From: Ruminococcaceae bacterium UBA5396
Lineage (GTDB): Bacteria > Bacillota > Clostridia > Oscillospirales > Acutalibacteraceae
Direction: 5' to 3'
Length of the DNA stretch: 6,617 nucleotides
Assembly: GCA_002410715.1 (NCBI GenBank)
Contig: DHOG01000150.1
Location: forward strand, 1 to 6,617
Shown here piece by piece: positions 1 to 5,049 of the stretch (within the stretch, counting starts at the first letter, position 1; each line of letters starts with the position of its first letter). The translations under genes were made by a program, and so were the position numbers. The notes beneath the pieces were generated by a model. It saw only the letters and a list, made by a program, of their open reading frames with translations, searched no databases and had not been told where the DNA came from.

Positions 1-159
1 GCTATCAGCAATTACGGCCTGACCATCAGCCGTGTTAGCTTTGAACATTGGTGTAAGGCCGCTAAGCGATACCGGAGAACCATTATCCATCAGTGTGGCA
101 TCAATCACCACGGCACCGGTTTTGTCCCCTTGCCGCAAATATACGCTCAAGGATACCAT
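1..159 (-). CDS. 5' fragment of a phage baseplate upper protein (BppU-like), runs off the left edge
   Basis: Read on the minus strand, this frame is open to the window edge and gives a peptide containing RQGDKTGAVVIDATLMDNG, then SLSGLTPMFKANTADGQAV. That pattern (RQGD, a short beta-strand, DNG, LSGLT, then ADG) is what I associate with the N-terminal domain of BppU/DUF2479 baseplate proteins of Gram-positive phages, which help attach the tail tip to the host surface. The first in-frame ATG is at 159-157, with another at about 174 and a stop further upstream. The opening residues (MVSLSVY) are antisense to VirB4 codons, so real phage homology probably begins near position 135-140. No convincing ribosome binding site supports either start. 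It is therefore most likely a broken gene or one half of a chimeric join rather than an intact phage gene. Family assignment is by recall from about 45 residues. Confidence 0.5.
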   Translation of the reverse strand, partial: MVSLSVYLRQGDKTGAVVIDATLMDNGSPVSLSGLTPMFKANTADGQAVIADS

Positions 160-598
160 GCTGTTCAACATCCTGTCGTATATGAATCATAAGCTCCTTA
201 TGGATGGCAATACGGCAGCCTCCATCGATGAGCTTTATTTGTTTCTGTCCAACCTAACAGCGATTGAGTACGTCCGAAACGCCTCCAAGCGGGTACGAAA
301 AAAGGAAAGCAACATGGTCCTCGCCAGCCAAAATATCGAGGATTTCCTGATTGAAGGCATCCGGGAATATACAAAGCCGTTGTTCAGCATTCCAACGCAC
401 CAGTTCCTGTTTAACGTAGGTAATATCAAACCGAAGGATTATATCGACGCTCTTCAGCTGGAGCAATCAGAGTTTGAACTCATTAAATATCCGGAGCGCG
501 GCGTCTGCTTGTACAAATGTGGCAACGAGCGTTATCTGTTGCAGGTGAAAGCGCCGGAGTACAAGGTGGCACTGTTTGGAAGCGCGGGCGGGCGCTGA
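137..598 (+). pseudogene. 3' fragment of a VirB4-like conjugation ATPase (CD1110-family type)
   Basis: About 153 codons encode the C-terminal part of a VirB4/TraE-type ATPase, which powers the type IV secretion channel of conjugative elements at the cytoplasmic membrane. Visible marks are the IDELYLFL segment (Walker-B-like acidic pair), the basic run KRVRKKES followed by LASQN (the conserved Gln region after Walker B), and the C-terminal stretch PERGVCLYKCGNERYLLQV ending LFGSAGGR, which I recall from the CD1110 family of clostridial mobile elements. The Walker A part and everything upstream are absent: the frame stays open to a GTG at 32, but those codons are antisense to phage-like sequence and do not look like VirB4. 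The full protein should be several hundred residues longer. The gene ends 48 bases before the stop of a convergent gene. Whether the truncation is biological or an assembly join cannot be told from the sequence. Confidence 0.8.
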
Positions 599-609
599 AT
601 CATGGCAGA

Positions 610-645
610 GAGAAGCCCGGCAGGATGGTTTCTACCGGGCTTCTC
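610..645. terminator. Hairpin between convergent genes, candidate bidirectional terminator
   Basis: A perfect 11-bp stem (GAGAAGCCCGG at 610-620 with CCGGGCTTCTC at 635-645) encloses a 14-base loop. It lies between the VirB4 stop at 598 and the metallophosphoesterase stop at 649-647. Neither side has a clear T-run, so intrinsic termination may be weak; protection of 3' ends is an alternative. Confidence 0.6.
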
Positions 646-646
646 G

Positions 647-1342
647 TTACGGGCAGAATGGAATGATGCTCTCAAAAAGGAATTCCATGCGGTCAATGCG
701 TTTCTCCGTATGGTAGTGACCGCAGTACCATTGGTCATAATCAATGCGATCCTCAATCGCATCCAGCCAAATTTCAGTGCTGTTATCGACTGTGGATTGA
801 TCAACCATCGATAGAAATGCCTCATACGGCAGATATTTCAGCGGGCAGGTATGCGAGAGCACCACATCCACTTGGTTACCGCGGGCAGCCAGCTGCGACT
901 CGACATACGCTCTGATTTCCGCAGAGGGCTGCTCATCCGGCCACCATCCATAGCCGTGTTGCAGCCGGATATACTTGTCGATGCTGTAGGCTCCGCCGAT
1001 AGCGATACAGCGTTTTCCGGCGATGTCGTAAATTTCTCCGTCCTTTGCAAACAGAAGATTCGGGAACTCGTCCTCACTGTATACTGTTCCGCCGTTCCAT
1101 GTTTTCTCGTGGTAGGCCGGGATGTTAGCGGGACGGATTTCGTGGTTCCCGTGGATGCAGAAGAAGGTGGCTTCGAATTTCTCCAGCTTTTTCTTAGCCC
1201 ACCAATCCTTTTCACCACCATAGAAGTTATATCCGGCATCCCCCAATATGATGACGCAGTCCTGCGGGCTTAAGCTCTCAGACAAATAGAAATGCCGCAA
1301 TCGGCGTGTTTCCCCGTGTGTATCGCCTGTAATATAGACCAT
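647..1342 (-). CDS. Metallophosphoesterase, calcineurin-like, 231 aa
   Basis: The protein carries the full metal-binding signature of calcineurin-like phosphoesterases: GDTHG at residues 6-10 (Asp7, His9), GDAGYN at 34-39 (Asp35), GNHE at 65-68 (Asn66, His67), SHTCP at 163-167 and GHYH at 208-211. It should be a soluble two-metal hydrolase of phosphate mono- or diesters; the substrate cannot be predicted. I place the start at ATG 1342, because a strong Shine-Dalgarno (AAGGAGG, 1357-1351) sits 8 bases upstream. A TTG at 1366 would extend the frame by eight residues but would bury that site inside the gene. The gene is complete, opposes its neighbours and has its own candidate promoter, so it looks like an independent cargo gene between virB4 and the CD1108-like gene, which I believe are normally close together. 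No signal peptide is visible. Confidence 0.88.
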   Translation of the reverse strand: MVYITGDTHGETRRLRHFYLSESLSPQDCVIILGDAGYNFYGGEKDWWAKKKLEKFEATFFCIHGNHEIRPANIPAYHEKTWNGGTVYSEDEFPNLLFAKDGEIYDIAGKRCIAIGGAYSIDKYIRLQHGYGWWPDEQPSAEIRAYVESQLAARGNQVDVVLSHTCPLKYLPYEAFLSMVDQSTVDNSTEIWLDAIEDRIDYDQWYCGHYHTEKRIDRMEFLFESIIPFCP

Positions 1343-1375
1343 AAGGATGGCCTCCTTCCGTTTCAATGTTGTCGT

Positions 1376-1404
1376 AGTTTAACTCTGTTTCAAAATAAGT
1401 TCAA
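1376..1404 (-). promoter_or_regulatory. Candidate sigma-A-type promoter for the metallophosphoesterase gene
   Basis: On the minus strand TTGAAC (1404-1399) is followed by a 17-base spacer and TAAACT (1381-1376). The -35 matches TTGACA at 4 of 6 positions and the -10 matches TATAAT at 4 of 6. Transcription would start near 1370, giving a short leader before the ATG at 1342. This is consensus matching only. Confidence 0.4.
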
Positions 1405-1474
1405 GTTAACTATGAGAGGACTGAGGATTCAATGCAAGTGCAAAAAAAATCCTGCACCGCGCACGGCGTAGGAA

Positions 1475-1483
1475 GGGCGGTGA
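1475..1483 (+). promoter_or_regulatory. Ribosome binding site of the CD1108-like gene
   Basis: GGGCGGTGA lies six bases before ATG 1490 and resembles the GGAGGTGA consensus with one change. Read as codons it gives Gly-Arg-stop, the same residues that end the VirB4 fragment at 598, so it may be the remains of an original virB4 stop overlapping this site. Confidence 0.45.
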
Positions 1484-1489
1484 CGGCTG

Positions 1490-2011
1490 ATGGCGGCTCC
1501 GATTGTGGCGGTGGCAAAAAAGTCGCTCGAAATACTGGCCTCGAGTAATAAGGGGCGTAAATTCCTTGGGCTTACCATAGGGATTACGCTCTTTTTGATT
1601 TTGCTGCCGCTCATCGTGCTGTACGCTTTCTTTAGCGGGATAGCCGACAATGGTTATTCTATCTGGCTGCAAACGGATCAAATTATCGCATCGTTGACCT
1701 TCGAACAACAGGAGCAGCTCACCGAGATTGACGCAGCCTATCAGCGGATCGCGGAGGTGTTTTCCGAAAAAGGAATGCCGGAAAATGATATCCAACAGGC
1801 GCGAGAAATTTATATCGGCCTGCTGATCGGAAAAGAAAAAAATGAAGACTTCTTCAACAATCTGTCGTGGTGCTTTGAAAATGTGAGCGAGGAGTCATCC
1901 CTGTATGACAACATCGCTGACAAGTTCTCGATCACCCTTACCGATGAGGAGATAGCGTATTTCGACGAAAAATATGGTGTGATCATAAATGAAACGGAGG
2001 AAGATAAATGA
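1490..2011 (+). CDS. CD1108-like mobile-element membrane protein without a peptidase domain, 173 aa
   Basis: The N-terminus is a short amphipathic lead (residues 1-20), a basic GRK at 22-24 and one strong membrane segment at about 25-48. The rest is a soluble, acidic, helical domain of about 120 residues. The layout (short lead, GRK, membrane anchor, region ending in T.TDEEI) resembles the N-terminal half of CD1108-family proteins, which sit next to virB4 in clostridial conjugative elements. As I recall them, those proteins continue into an NlpC/P60 peptidase domain that opens the cell wall for the transfer channel. Here no Cys-His peptidase region follows: the gene stops after ETEEDK and overlaps the next start as ATGA, so this end looks native rather than a fresh frameshift. 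A structural role at the membrane part of the channel is inferred. Its ribosome binding site is GGGCGGTGA at 1475-1483. Confidence 0.65.
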   Translation: MAAPIVAVAKKSLEILASSNKGRKFLGLTIGITLFLILLPLIVLYAFFSGIADNGYSIWLQTDQIIASLTFEQQEQLTEIDAAYQRIAEVFSEKGMPENDIQQAREIYIGLLIGKEKNEDFFNNLSWCFENVSEESSLYDNIADKFSITLTDEEIAYFDEKYGVIINETEEDK

Positions 2012-2604
2012 AAACTACCGCACAGTTTGAAAGAAAAGCCAGTGAACTTGATGTCCAACCCTGCATTATTGAGGTGATTCACGAGCTGCTGACTGATGAA
2101 TATCTTGTTTTTGCTAAAAATATGCTTAATGATTATGAATTTATCAGAGCGCATCAGGATGTGATGCGCGTAGACAGGGATGGTGTTACGCACTGCATGC
2201 TGGTGATGGGTGCTGGACTCCCGGACGGTGTTCTAATCAATTCCGAAGGGTCCGCCTACGGTCGATATACCGCGATTCTGCCCAATGCTCGGTTGATCGT
2301 GGAAACCGAGCGGCGATCCAAATGCATGAAAATACTTGAAAAACGACTATCCGACGCCTGTGTCGAAGTAGAATGCTGTGCGTTGGCTTATGACGACACC
2401 AATCCGTACCGGGCGCTTTTGTCCGATTTGGTTAAAGTACACGGTTTCGAGGAAGCGTATATCCCACTTTTCCTTGCAATGCTTTCGGAGCGGTCGGAAG
2501 GGTTCACCTTTGAAGTGGATAATGATGAGCTGATCGTATACCGCAATGAAATGGATTTTATATATGATTCTGACGGTGATGAAAATCCTGTCATGAATAT
2601 GTAG
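2008..2604 (+). CDS. Mobile-element protein of unknown function (possibly DUF6329-like), 198 aa
   Basis: The start ATG overlaps the previous stop (ATGA), with GGAGGAAGA just upstream, so the two genes are probably translationally coupled. The protein is soluble, acidic at its C-terminus (ending DSDGDENPVMNM), and has no signal peptide or membrane segment. A central block at about residues 60-100 (CMLVMGAGLPDGVLIN, then YGRYTAILPNARLIVE) recurs in altered form in the next gene, around its RYKVLLVLSENDMDGVAV segment, so the two share a module. I associate this kind of block with DUF6329 proteins of clostridial conjugative elements, but that name is from memory and unverified. No catalytic motif is visible. 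A role in element biology (transfer or control) is suggested only by location. Confidence 0.75.
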   Translation: MKTTAQFERKASELDVQPCIIEVIHELLTDEYLVFAKNMLNDYEFIRAHQDVMRVDRDGVTHCMLVMGAGLPDGVLINSEGSAYGRYTAILPNARLIVETERRSKCMKILEKRLSDACVEVECCALAYDDTNPYRALLSDLVKVHGFEEAYIPLFLAMLSERSEGFTFEVDNDELIVYRNEMDFIYDSDGDENPVMNM

Positions 2605-2622
2605 AGGAGAGATAATAAAATT

Positions 2623-3522
2623 ATGAAAACGAAGCTACCCATGCATATACCCGAAGCTTTGGACGATTGTAATGTTGAAATTACTGGCGCGGTAATCCTG
2701 CCGGATGAGGATTATCAGAAATTGTTTGCCACCGGGCAGCTGCCGGAGGCGCAGCTGGGGCGCCTCAACAAATACACCGAAGCAGTCACGCCAATCGGCT
2801 CCACCATGATTTCCCGTTATAAAGTACTGCTGGTGCTGAGCGAGAACGACATGGACGGCGTGGCGGTATGCGGCCACCGCTTCGTTTCCTATGCCGCGGT
2901 ATTTCCCTTCGCGAAAGAGCTTCTGACTAACCGAATTAACCAGATGGCCGATTTTGTGTGCTCTTTGAAGGACGTGCCGAACTACGATACCCACCTCATT
3001 CCGCTGGAAATGGTCAGTGACTTCGCAAACATAAAAGTTACTGCCGACAATGGTATCGGAGAACTTCTCATGCAGGAGATTCAGAAGCGTGGCAATATCG
3101 CGGATATTCAGATGACGGACGGTTCCTTGGATATAAAATACGCGGAGAGGCAAAGCGAACAAAAATCTTTGAATTTGCGGAGCTTACTGAATGTACATCA
3201 CATCCGCTTAGAGGATGTGCATCTCTGCGACGTCGATGAAGAACATGATCTGGCCACCGTCGTGGAGCTGGATCAGAATACCCTGACCGAGCTGGGCAGG
3301 CATGAATGGGCAGACGTGCTGGACGCCAAGGTGGAGCGTATCTACGCTGGTTACTATGGGACGCAGATCGAGCTTTCCGGCTGTGATCCGGATCGTCTAC
3401 GGGATTTTTCCTTTATGCTGGCGGGTCAGTATTCCTACAAGGACTACGATCAGTGGGTTCGGCAGGAACAAGGGGAGCCGATGTTCGGGGATCATCATGC
3501 CGATCTCGTGCAGGGACTGTAA
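2623..3522 (+). CDS. Two-module mobile-element protein of unknown function, 299 aa
   Basis: Start ATG 2623 follows GAGGAGA (2604-2610) with a rather long 12-base gap, 18 bases after the previous stop. Residues about 60-115 match the shared block of the upstream gene (SRYKVLLVLSEND-MDGVAV, then a VSYAAVFPFAKELL segment). The C-terminal third (about 188-290) is a separate domain with the run LEDVHLCDVDEEHDLATVVEL, then WADVLDAKVERIYAGYYG.QIELSG and FSFMLAGQYS..DYDQWV. I recall this second block from proteins of Tn1549-like elements but cannot assign a function. It is cytosolic by composition, with no membrane segment or metal-binding cluster. The reading frame looks intact, but a second open frame carries on past its stop (3537-3686), so a slightly displaced C-terminus is possible. 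Confidence 0.78.
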   Translation: MKTKLPMHIPEALDDCNVEITGAVILPDEDYQKLFATGQLPEAQLGRLNKYTEAVTPIGSTMISRYKVLLVLSENDMDGVAVCGHRFVSYAAVFPFAKELLTNRINQMADFVCSLKDVPNYDTHLIPLEMVSDFANIKVTADNGIGELLMQEIQKRGNIADIQMTDGSLDIKYAERQSEQKSLNLRSLLNVHHIRLEDVHLCDVDEEHDLATVVELDQNTLTELGRHEWADVLDAKVERIYAGYYGTQIELSGCDPDRLRDFSFMLAGQYSYKDYDQWVRQEQGEPMFGDHHADLVQGL

Positions 3523-3536
3523 CAAGAATCCGTAAA

Positions 3537-3686
3537 GTGTTTTCCGACCGGCAGCTCGATTTGCAGCTGAGTTTGTTCTCGTTTATGGAGTCAGATCAGG
3601 ATCGGGAAGACGAAAAATTCACTCAAAATATGTTCAGAATGGGGAGGAACCCCTATGAAGAAAGCAGTGATAAACCTTTCCTTTGA
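3537..3686 (+). CDS. Possible small protein or displaced C-terminal remnant, overlaps the next gene
   Basis: In a frame different from both neighbours, codons from GTG 3537 give a 49-residue charged peptide: VFSDRQLDLQLSLFSFMES, then a highly acidic/basic run, then MFRMGRNPYEESSDKPFL. The composition reads like real protein, and the frame is open upstream into the 3' end of the 299-aa gene. It overlaps the first 32 bases of the DUF6103-like gene. No good ribosome binding site precedes GTG 3537 or the inner ATG at 3585. It could be a small gene, the tail of the upstream gene after a frameshift, or chance. The GRN codons coincide with the GGGGAGG site used by the next gene. Confidence 0.35.
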   Translation: MFSDRQLDLQLSLFSFMESDQDREDEKFTQNMFRMGRNPYEESSDKPFL

Positions 3687-3882
3687 TGATGAAAAACTGG
3701 CGGCCATTCGTATGTATATGGCGAAAAAAGACACTGATCTGGACGACGAGCTTCTTGCTCAGCTCGAAAAACTCTATGAGAAATTTGTCCCGGTGAATGT
3801 CCGGGATTTCATAGCCGACCGATCCATATCTCAGGAATGCGATATACTAAAGCGGTCAGCTAAACAACCTGCGAACAATTGA
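3655..3882 (+). CDS. DUF6103-family-like small protein, 75 aa
   Basis: Starts at ATG 3655 with GGGGAGG (3641-3647) seven bases upstream. The sequence runs MKKAVINLSFDDEKLAAIRMYMAKKDTDLDDELLAQLEKLYEKFVPVNVRDFI: a short beta-strand followed by helices, ending in a VPVNVRDFI block. This closely matches my memory of DUF6103 proteins, which lie upstream of the mobilization genes in clostridial conjugative elements. The strand-helix-helix layout suggests a small dimeric, possibly DNA-binding, protein, but no function is established that I know of. The C-terminal 20 residues are shorter than the Pro/Ala-rich tails I recall for relatives. It is the last gene before a 395-base noncoding stretch. Confidence 0.8.
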   Translation: MKKAVINLSFDDEKLAAIRMYMAKKDTDLDDELLAQLEKLYEKFVPVNVRDFIADRSISQECDILKRSAKQPANN

Positions 3883-3922
3883 GTATTGCGGCTTCAATCG
3901 AGTGGAGGGTGTGGGTGCCCCA

Positions 3923-3939
3923 GTCGCGCCCGGCGTGAC
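3923..3939 (+). repeat. Short inverted repeat, 7-bp stem
   Basis: GTCGCGC (3923-3929) pairs with GCGTGAC (3933-3939), including one G-T pair, around a 3-base loop. It sits just before the larger imperfect repeat at 3943-3975. Confidence 0.5.
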
Positions 3940-3942
3940 GTT

Positions 3943-3975
3943 TTGTGGGCAGGGGTAGAAAGCGTGCCCGCACAA
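3943..3975 (+). repeat. Imperfect inverted repeat, oriT-like
   Basis: TTGTGGGCA (3943-3951) pairs with TGCCC-GC-ACAA (3965-3975), giving nine base pairs with a two-base bulge (GC at 3970-3971) and a 13-base loop. Imperfect arms with an A/G-rich loop of this size are typical of relaxase recognition hairpins, although a regulatory RNA hairpin would look the same. Confidence 0.55.
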
Positions 3976-4076
3976 TGAGTTCTCGGGTGATTGGGGGCAT
4001 TGTTGCGACGTTTAGAAAGGCAAAAGACATAGCCGGTAGGACGGGAATCCGAGGGTCGAAAAGCAAGCAGGAGAAA

Positions 4077-4105
4077 GAGTCGGTGCCGTAAGCGGCATCC
4101 GACTC
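4077..4105 (+). repeat. Strong GC-rich hairpin, 12 bp with one bulge
   Basis: GAGTCGGTGCCG (4077-4088) pairs with CGGCA-T-CCGACTC (4093-4105) around the tetraloop TAAG, with a single bulged T at 4098. The sequence after it (GGTTCACAGC) has no T-run, which argues against a simple terminator. The left arm includes one copy of the GTGCCGT motif. Confidence 0.7.
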
Positions 4106-4113
4106 GGTTCACA

Positions 4114-4134
4114 GCGGCCGGCAGTGCCGTCCGC
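4114..4134 (+). repeat. Second GC-rich hairpin
   Basis: GCGG-C-CGGC (4114-4122) pairs with GCCG-T-CCGC (4126-4134): two 4-bp helices split by one C/T mismatch, with loop AGT. It begins nine bases after the 4077-4105 hairpin and contains another GTGCCGT copy at 4124-4130. Confidence 0.6.
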
Positions 4135-4170
4135 GTCAGGGTTTCTCATGTTTTGGAAAAGGGATGAGTT

Positions 4171-4258
4171 ACGGTGCTGTATTTAAGCTAATTAACAATC
4201 AGCACGGTGCCGTAATTGCCTTTATTCAGAGGTTTAAGCACAATGTTTACGGTGCCAT
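4171..4258 (+). repeat. Three near-identical ACGGTGC direct repeats before the accessory gene
   Basis: ACGGTGCTGTA (4171-4181), ACGGTGCCGTA (4204-4214) and ACGGTGCCATC (4249-4259) lie upstream of the TTG start at 4278, with start-to-start distances of 33 and 45 bases. Related GTGCCGT copies are at 4083 and 4124. The central copy is nearly palindromic (ACGG-TG-CCGT). They are plausible binding sites for the ribbon-helix-helix protein encoded next. Confidence 0.55.
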
Positions 4259-4277
4259 CATGATGGGAGGAGTAATT

Positions 4278-4700
4278 TTGGAGAAACAGAATCAAAACAG
4301 GAAGGAAGTCAAGCGCCGGTTCCAATTATGGATCAAGCCGTCTGCTTTGGCGTTAGCCGAAAAAATGATGGAAAATGACAACTGCCAGAGCCGCAGCGAA
4401 TTTATTGAAAAAGCGGTTGTATTTTACGTGGGTTATTTATCCGCCGGTGAGAACAAACGATATCTTCCCAATGTGGTTGTCTCCACAATGAAGGGAATCA
4501 TTGCCGAGAGCGATAACCGCATGAGCAGATTACTTTTTAAAATTGCGGTGGAACTGGCCATAACCATGAATCTGGTGGCGGCCTCCAGCAATATCGACAG
4601 GGTGGGGCTCGAAAGGCTAAGGGGAAGCTGTGCCGAGGAAGTCCGGCGGCTGAACGGGATTCTTTCGTTTGATGACGCATATGACTGGCAAAAGGGATAG
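4278..4700 (+). CDS. Ribbon-helix-helix relaxosome accessory protein (MobC-like role), 140 aa
   Basis: The N-terminus has the RHH layout: basic strand VKRRFQLWI (about 11-19), helix at 21-33, then SRSEFIEKAVVFYVGYL (38-54). RHH proteins bind DNA as dimers. The protein resembles the one I recall just upstream of MobP3 relaxases in clostridial elements (EVKRRFQLW, then SEFIEKAV, then YLPN, then RRLNGILSFDDA), so a role in binding oriT and recruiting relaxase is likely. I start it at TTG 4278, because GGGAGGA (4265-4271) lies six bases upstream and family members begin MEK...NRKEVKRRF. The ATG at 4164 would add 38 residues that simply translate the direct repeats (YGAV, HGAV, YGAI) and lacks a ribosome site. 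The stop TAG lies in the stem of the terminator that follows. It may autoregulate through the repeats at 4171-4258. Confidence 0.82.
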   Translation: MEKQNQNRKEVKRRFQLWIKPSALALAEKMMENDNCQSRSEFIEKAVVFYVGYLSAGENKRYLPNVVVSTMKGIIAESDNRMSRLLFKIAVELAITMNLVAASSNIDRVGLERLRGSCAEEVRRLNGILSFDDAYDWQKG

Positions 4701-4736
4701 AAAAAGAGTATCCGAATTGACGAACACTCTTTTTCT
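4699..4736. terminator. Bidirectional rho-independent terminator between convergent genes
   Basis: A perfect 11-bp stem (AGAAAAAGAGT at 4699-4709 with ACTCTTTTTCT at 4726-4736) encloses a 16-base loop. T-runs are present in the descending arm on both strands, followed by an A/T-rich stretch on the plus side. The stop codons of the accessory gene (4698-4700) and of the toxin gene (4737-4735) both touch the stem, so one hairpin serves both transcripts. Confidence 0.8.
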
Positions 4737-5049
4737 AAATTAAATTCTGCCACTCACGGCGGTTGTATAGAATCCGAAAAACGTGAACTGTTCTTGCTGG
4801 GTCGTCAACATAGTAAAACGCTAAGTAATTTTCGACCGGGAATATTCGGACCCCCTTTGTTGCATACGGTTCTTCCGCAATCACCGCATGGCGGTTCGGC
4901 ATATGGTCCAGCGACAGGATCTGTTCCCGGATCGAATGAAAAATCCTCGCGGCTGTCCGCGGTTCTTTCAGTGTTTCGGTGATATAGGTAAGAATTCCGA
5001 TTAAATCTTTCTCAGCCTCAGCACCGATGATCACGTCATACTTTTCCAA
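4735..5049 (-). CDS. RelE/ParE-family toxin, 104 aa
   Basis: Length and pattern fit the RelE/ParE superfamily: YDVIIGAEAEKDLIGILTYI at the start (helix 1), a second helix with AARIFHSIREQILSL, HMPNRH, then RIFPVENYLAFYYVDDPARTVHVFRILYNRREWQNLI, the conserved C-terminal strand set ending in the RILYNRREW block. RelE-type members cleave mRNA at the ribosome and ParE-type members poison gyrase; this sequence alone does not decide which, though RILY.RR is common in ParE-like and YoeB/RelE mixed annotations. The start is TTG 5049, overlapping the antitoxin end by 14 bases, with AGAGGAAG about nine bases upstream, so translation is probably coupled. No in-frame ATG replaces it. The catalytic region appears intact. 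Confidence 0.88.
   Translation of the reverse strand: MEKYDVIIGAEAEKDLIGILTYITETLKEPRTAARIFHSIREQILSLDHMPNRHAVIAEEPYATKGVRIFPVENYLAFYYVDDPARTVHVFRILYNRREWQNLI

Larger units (their letters stand above)
3883..4277 (+). other. Structured noncoding region, candidate oriT and/or structured RNA
   Basis: No frame here reads like protein; the two minus-strand frames of about 70 codons are Arg/His/Pro-rich and have no ribosome binding site. The region is rich in G runs and holds hairpins at 3923-3939, 3943-3975, 4077-4105 and 4114-4134, and a motif GTGCYGT repeated from 4083 to about 4213. It lies directly before the relaxosome accessory gene and upstream of the relaxase, where the oriT of mobilizable elements usually lies. 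None of the hairpins is followed by a T-run, so they are not ordinary terminators. I could not identify a nick site. A transcribed structured RNA is the main alternative. Confidence 0.45.

Noticed and set aside
32..136. Upstream part of the VirB4 reading frame from GTG 32
   Set aside because: The codons are antisense to the BppU-like sequence and do not resemble VirB4; the frame is open by chance.
602..814. Plus-strand frame starting MAERSPAGWFLPG just after virB4
   Set aside because: It runs through the terminator hairpin and antisense to the metallophosphoesterase, which has clear catalytic motifs.
1449..1455. ATCCTGC, identical to the RP4-type nick site motif (also at about 5549 inside the relaxase gene)
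   Set aside because: A 7-base motif is expected about once by chance in a window this size, and neither copy sits next to an inverted repeat upstream of the mob genes.
3860..4112. Two minus-strand frames of about 70 codons in the noncoding stretch
   Set aside because: Arg/His/Pro-rich composition, no ribosome binding sites, and they run antisense through strong hairpins.
4077..4134. Tandem hairpins as terminator of the upstream operon
   Set aside because: No T-run follows either hairpin; a structural or oriT role fits better, though termination cannot be excluded.
4164..4277. N-terminal extension of the accessory protein from ATG 4164
   Set aside because: The added residues only translate the direct repeats, there is no ribosome binding site, and family members start near the TTG at 4278.
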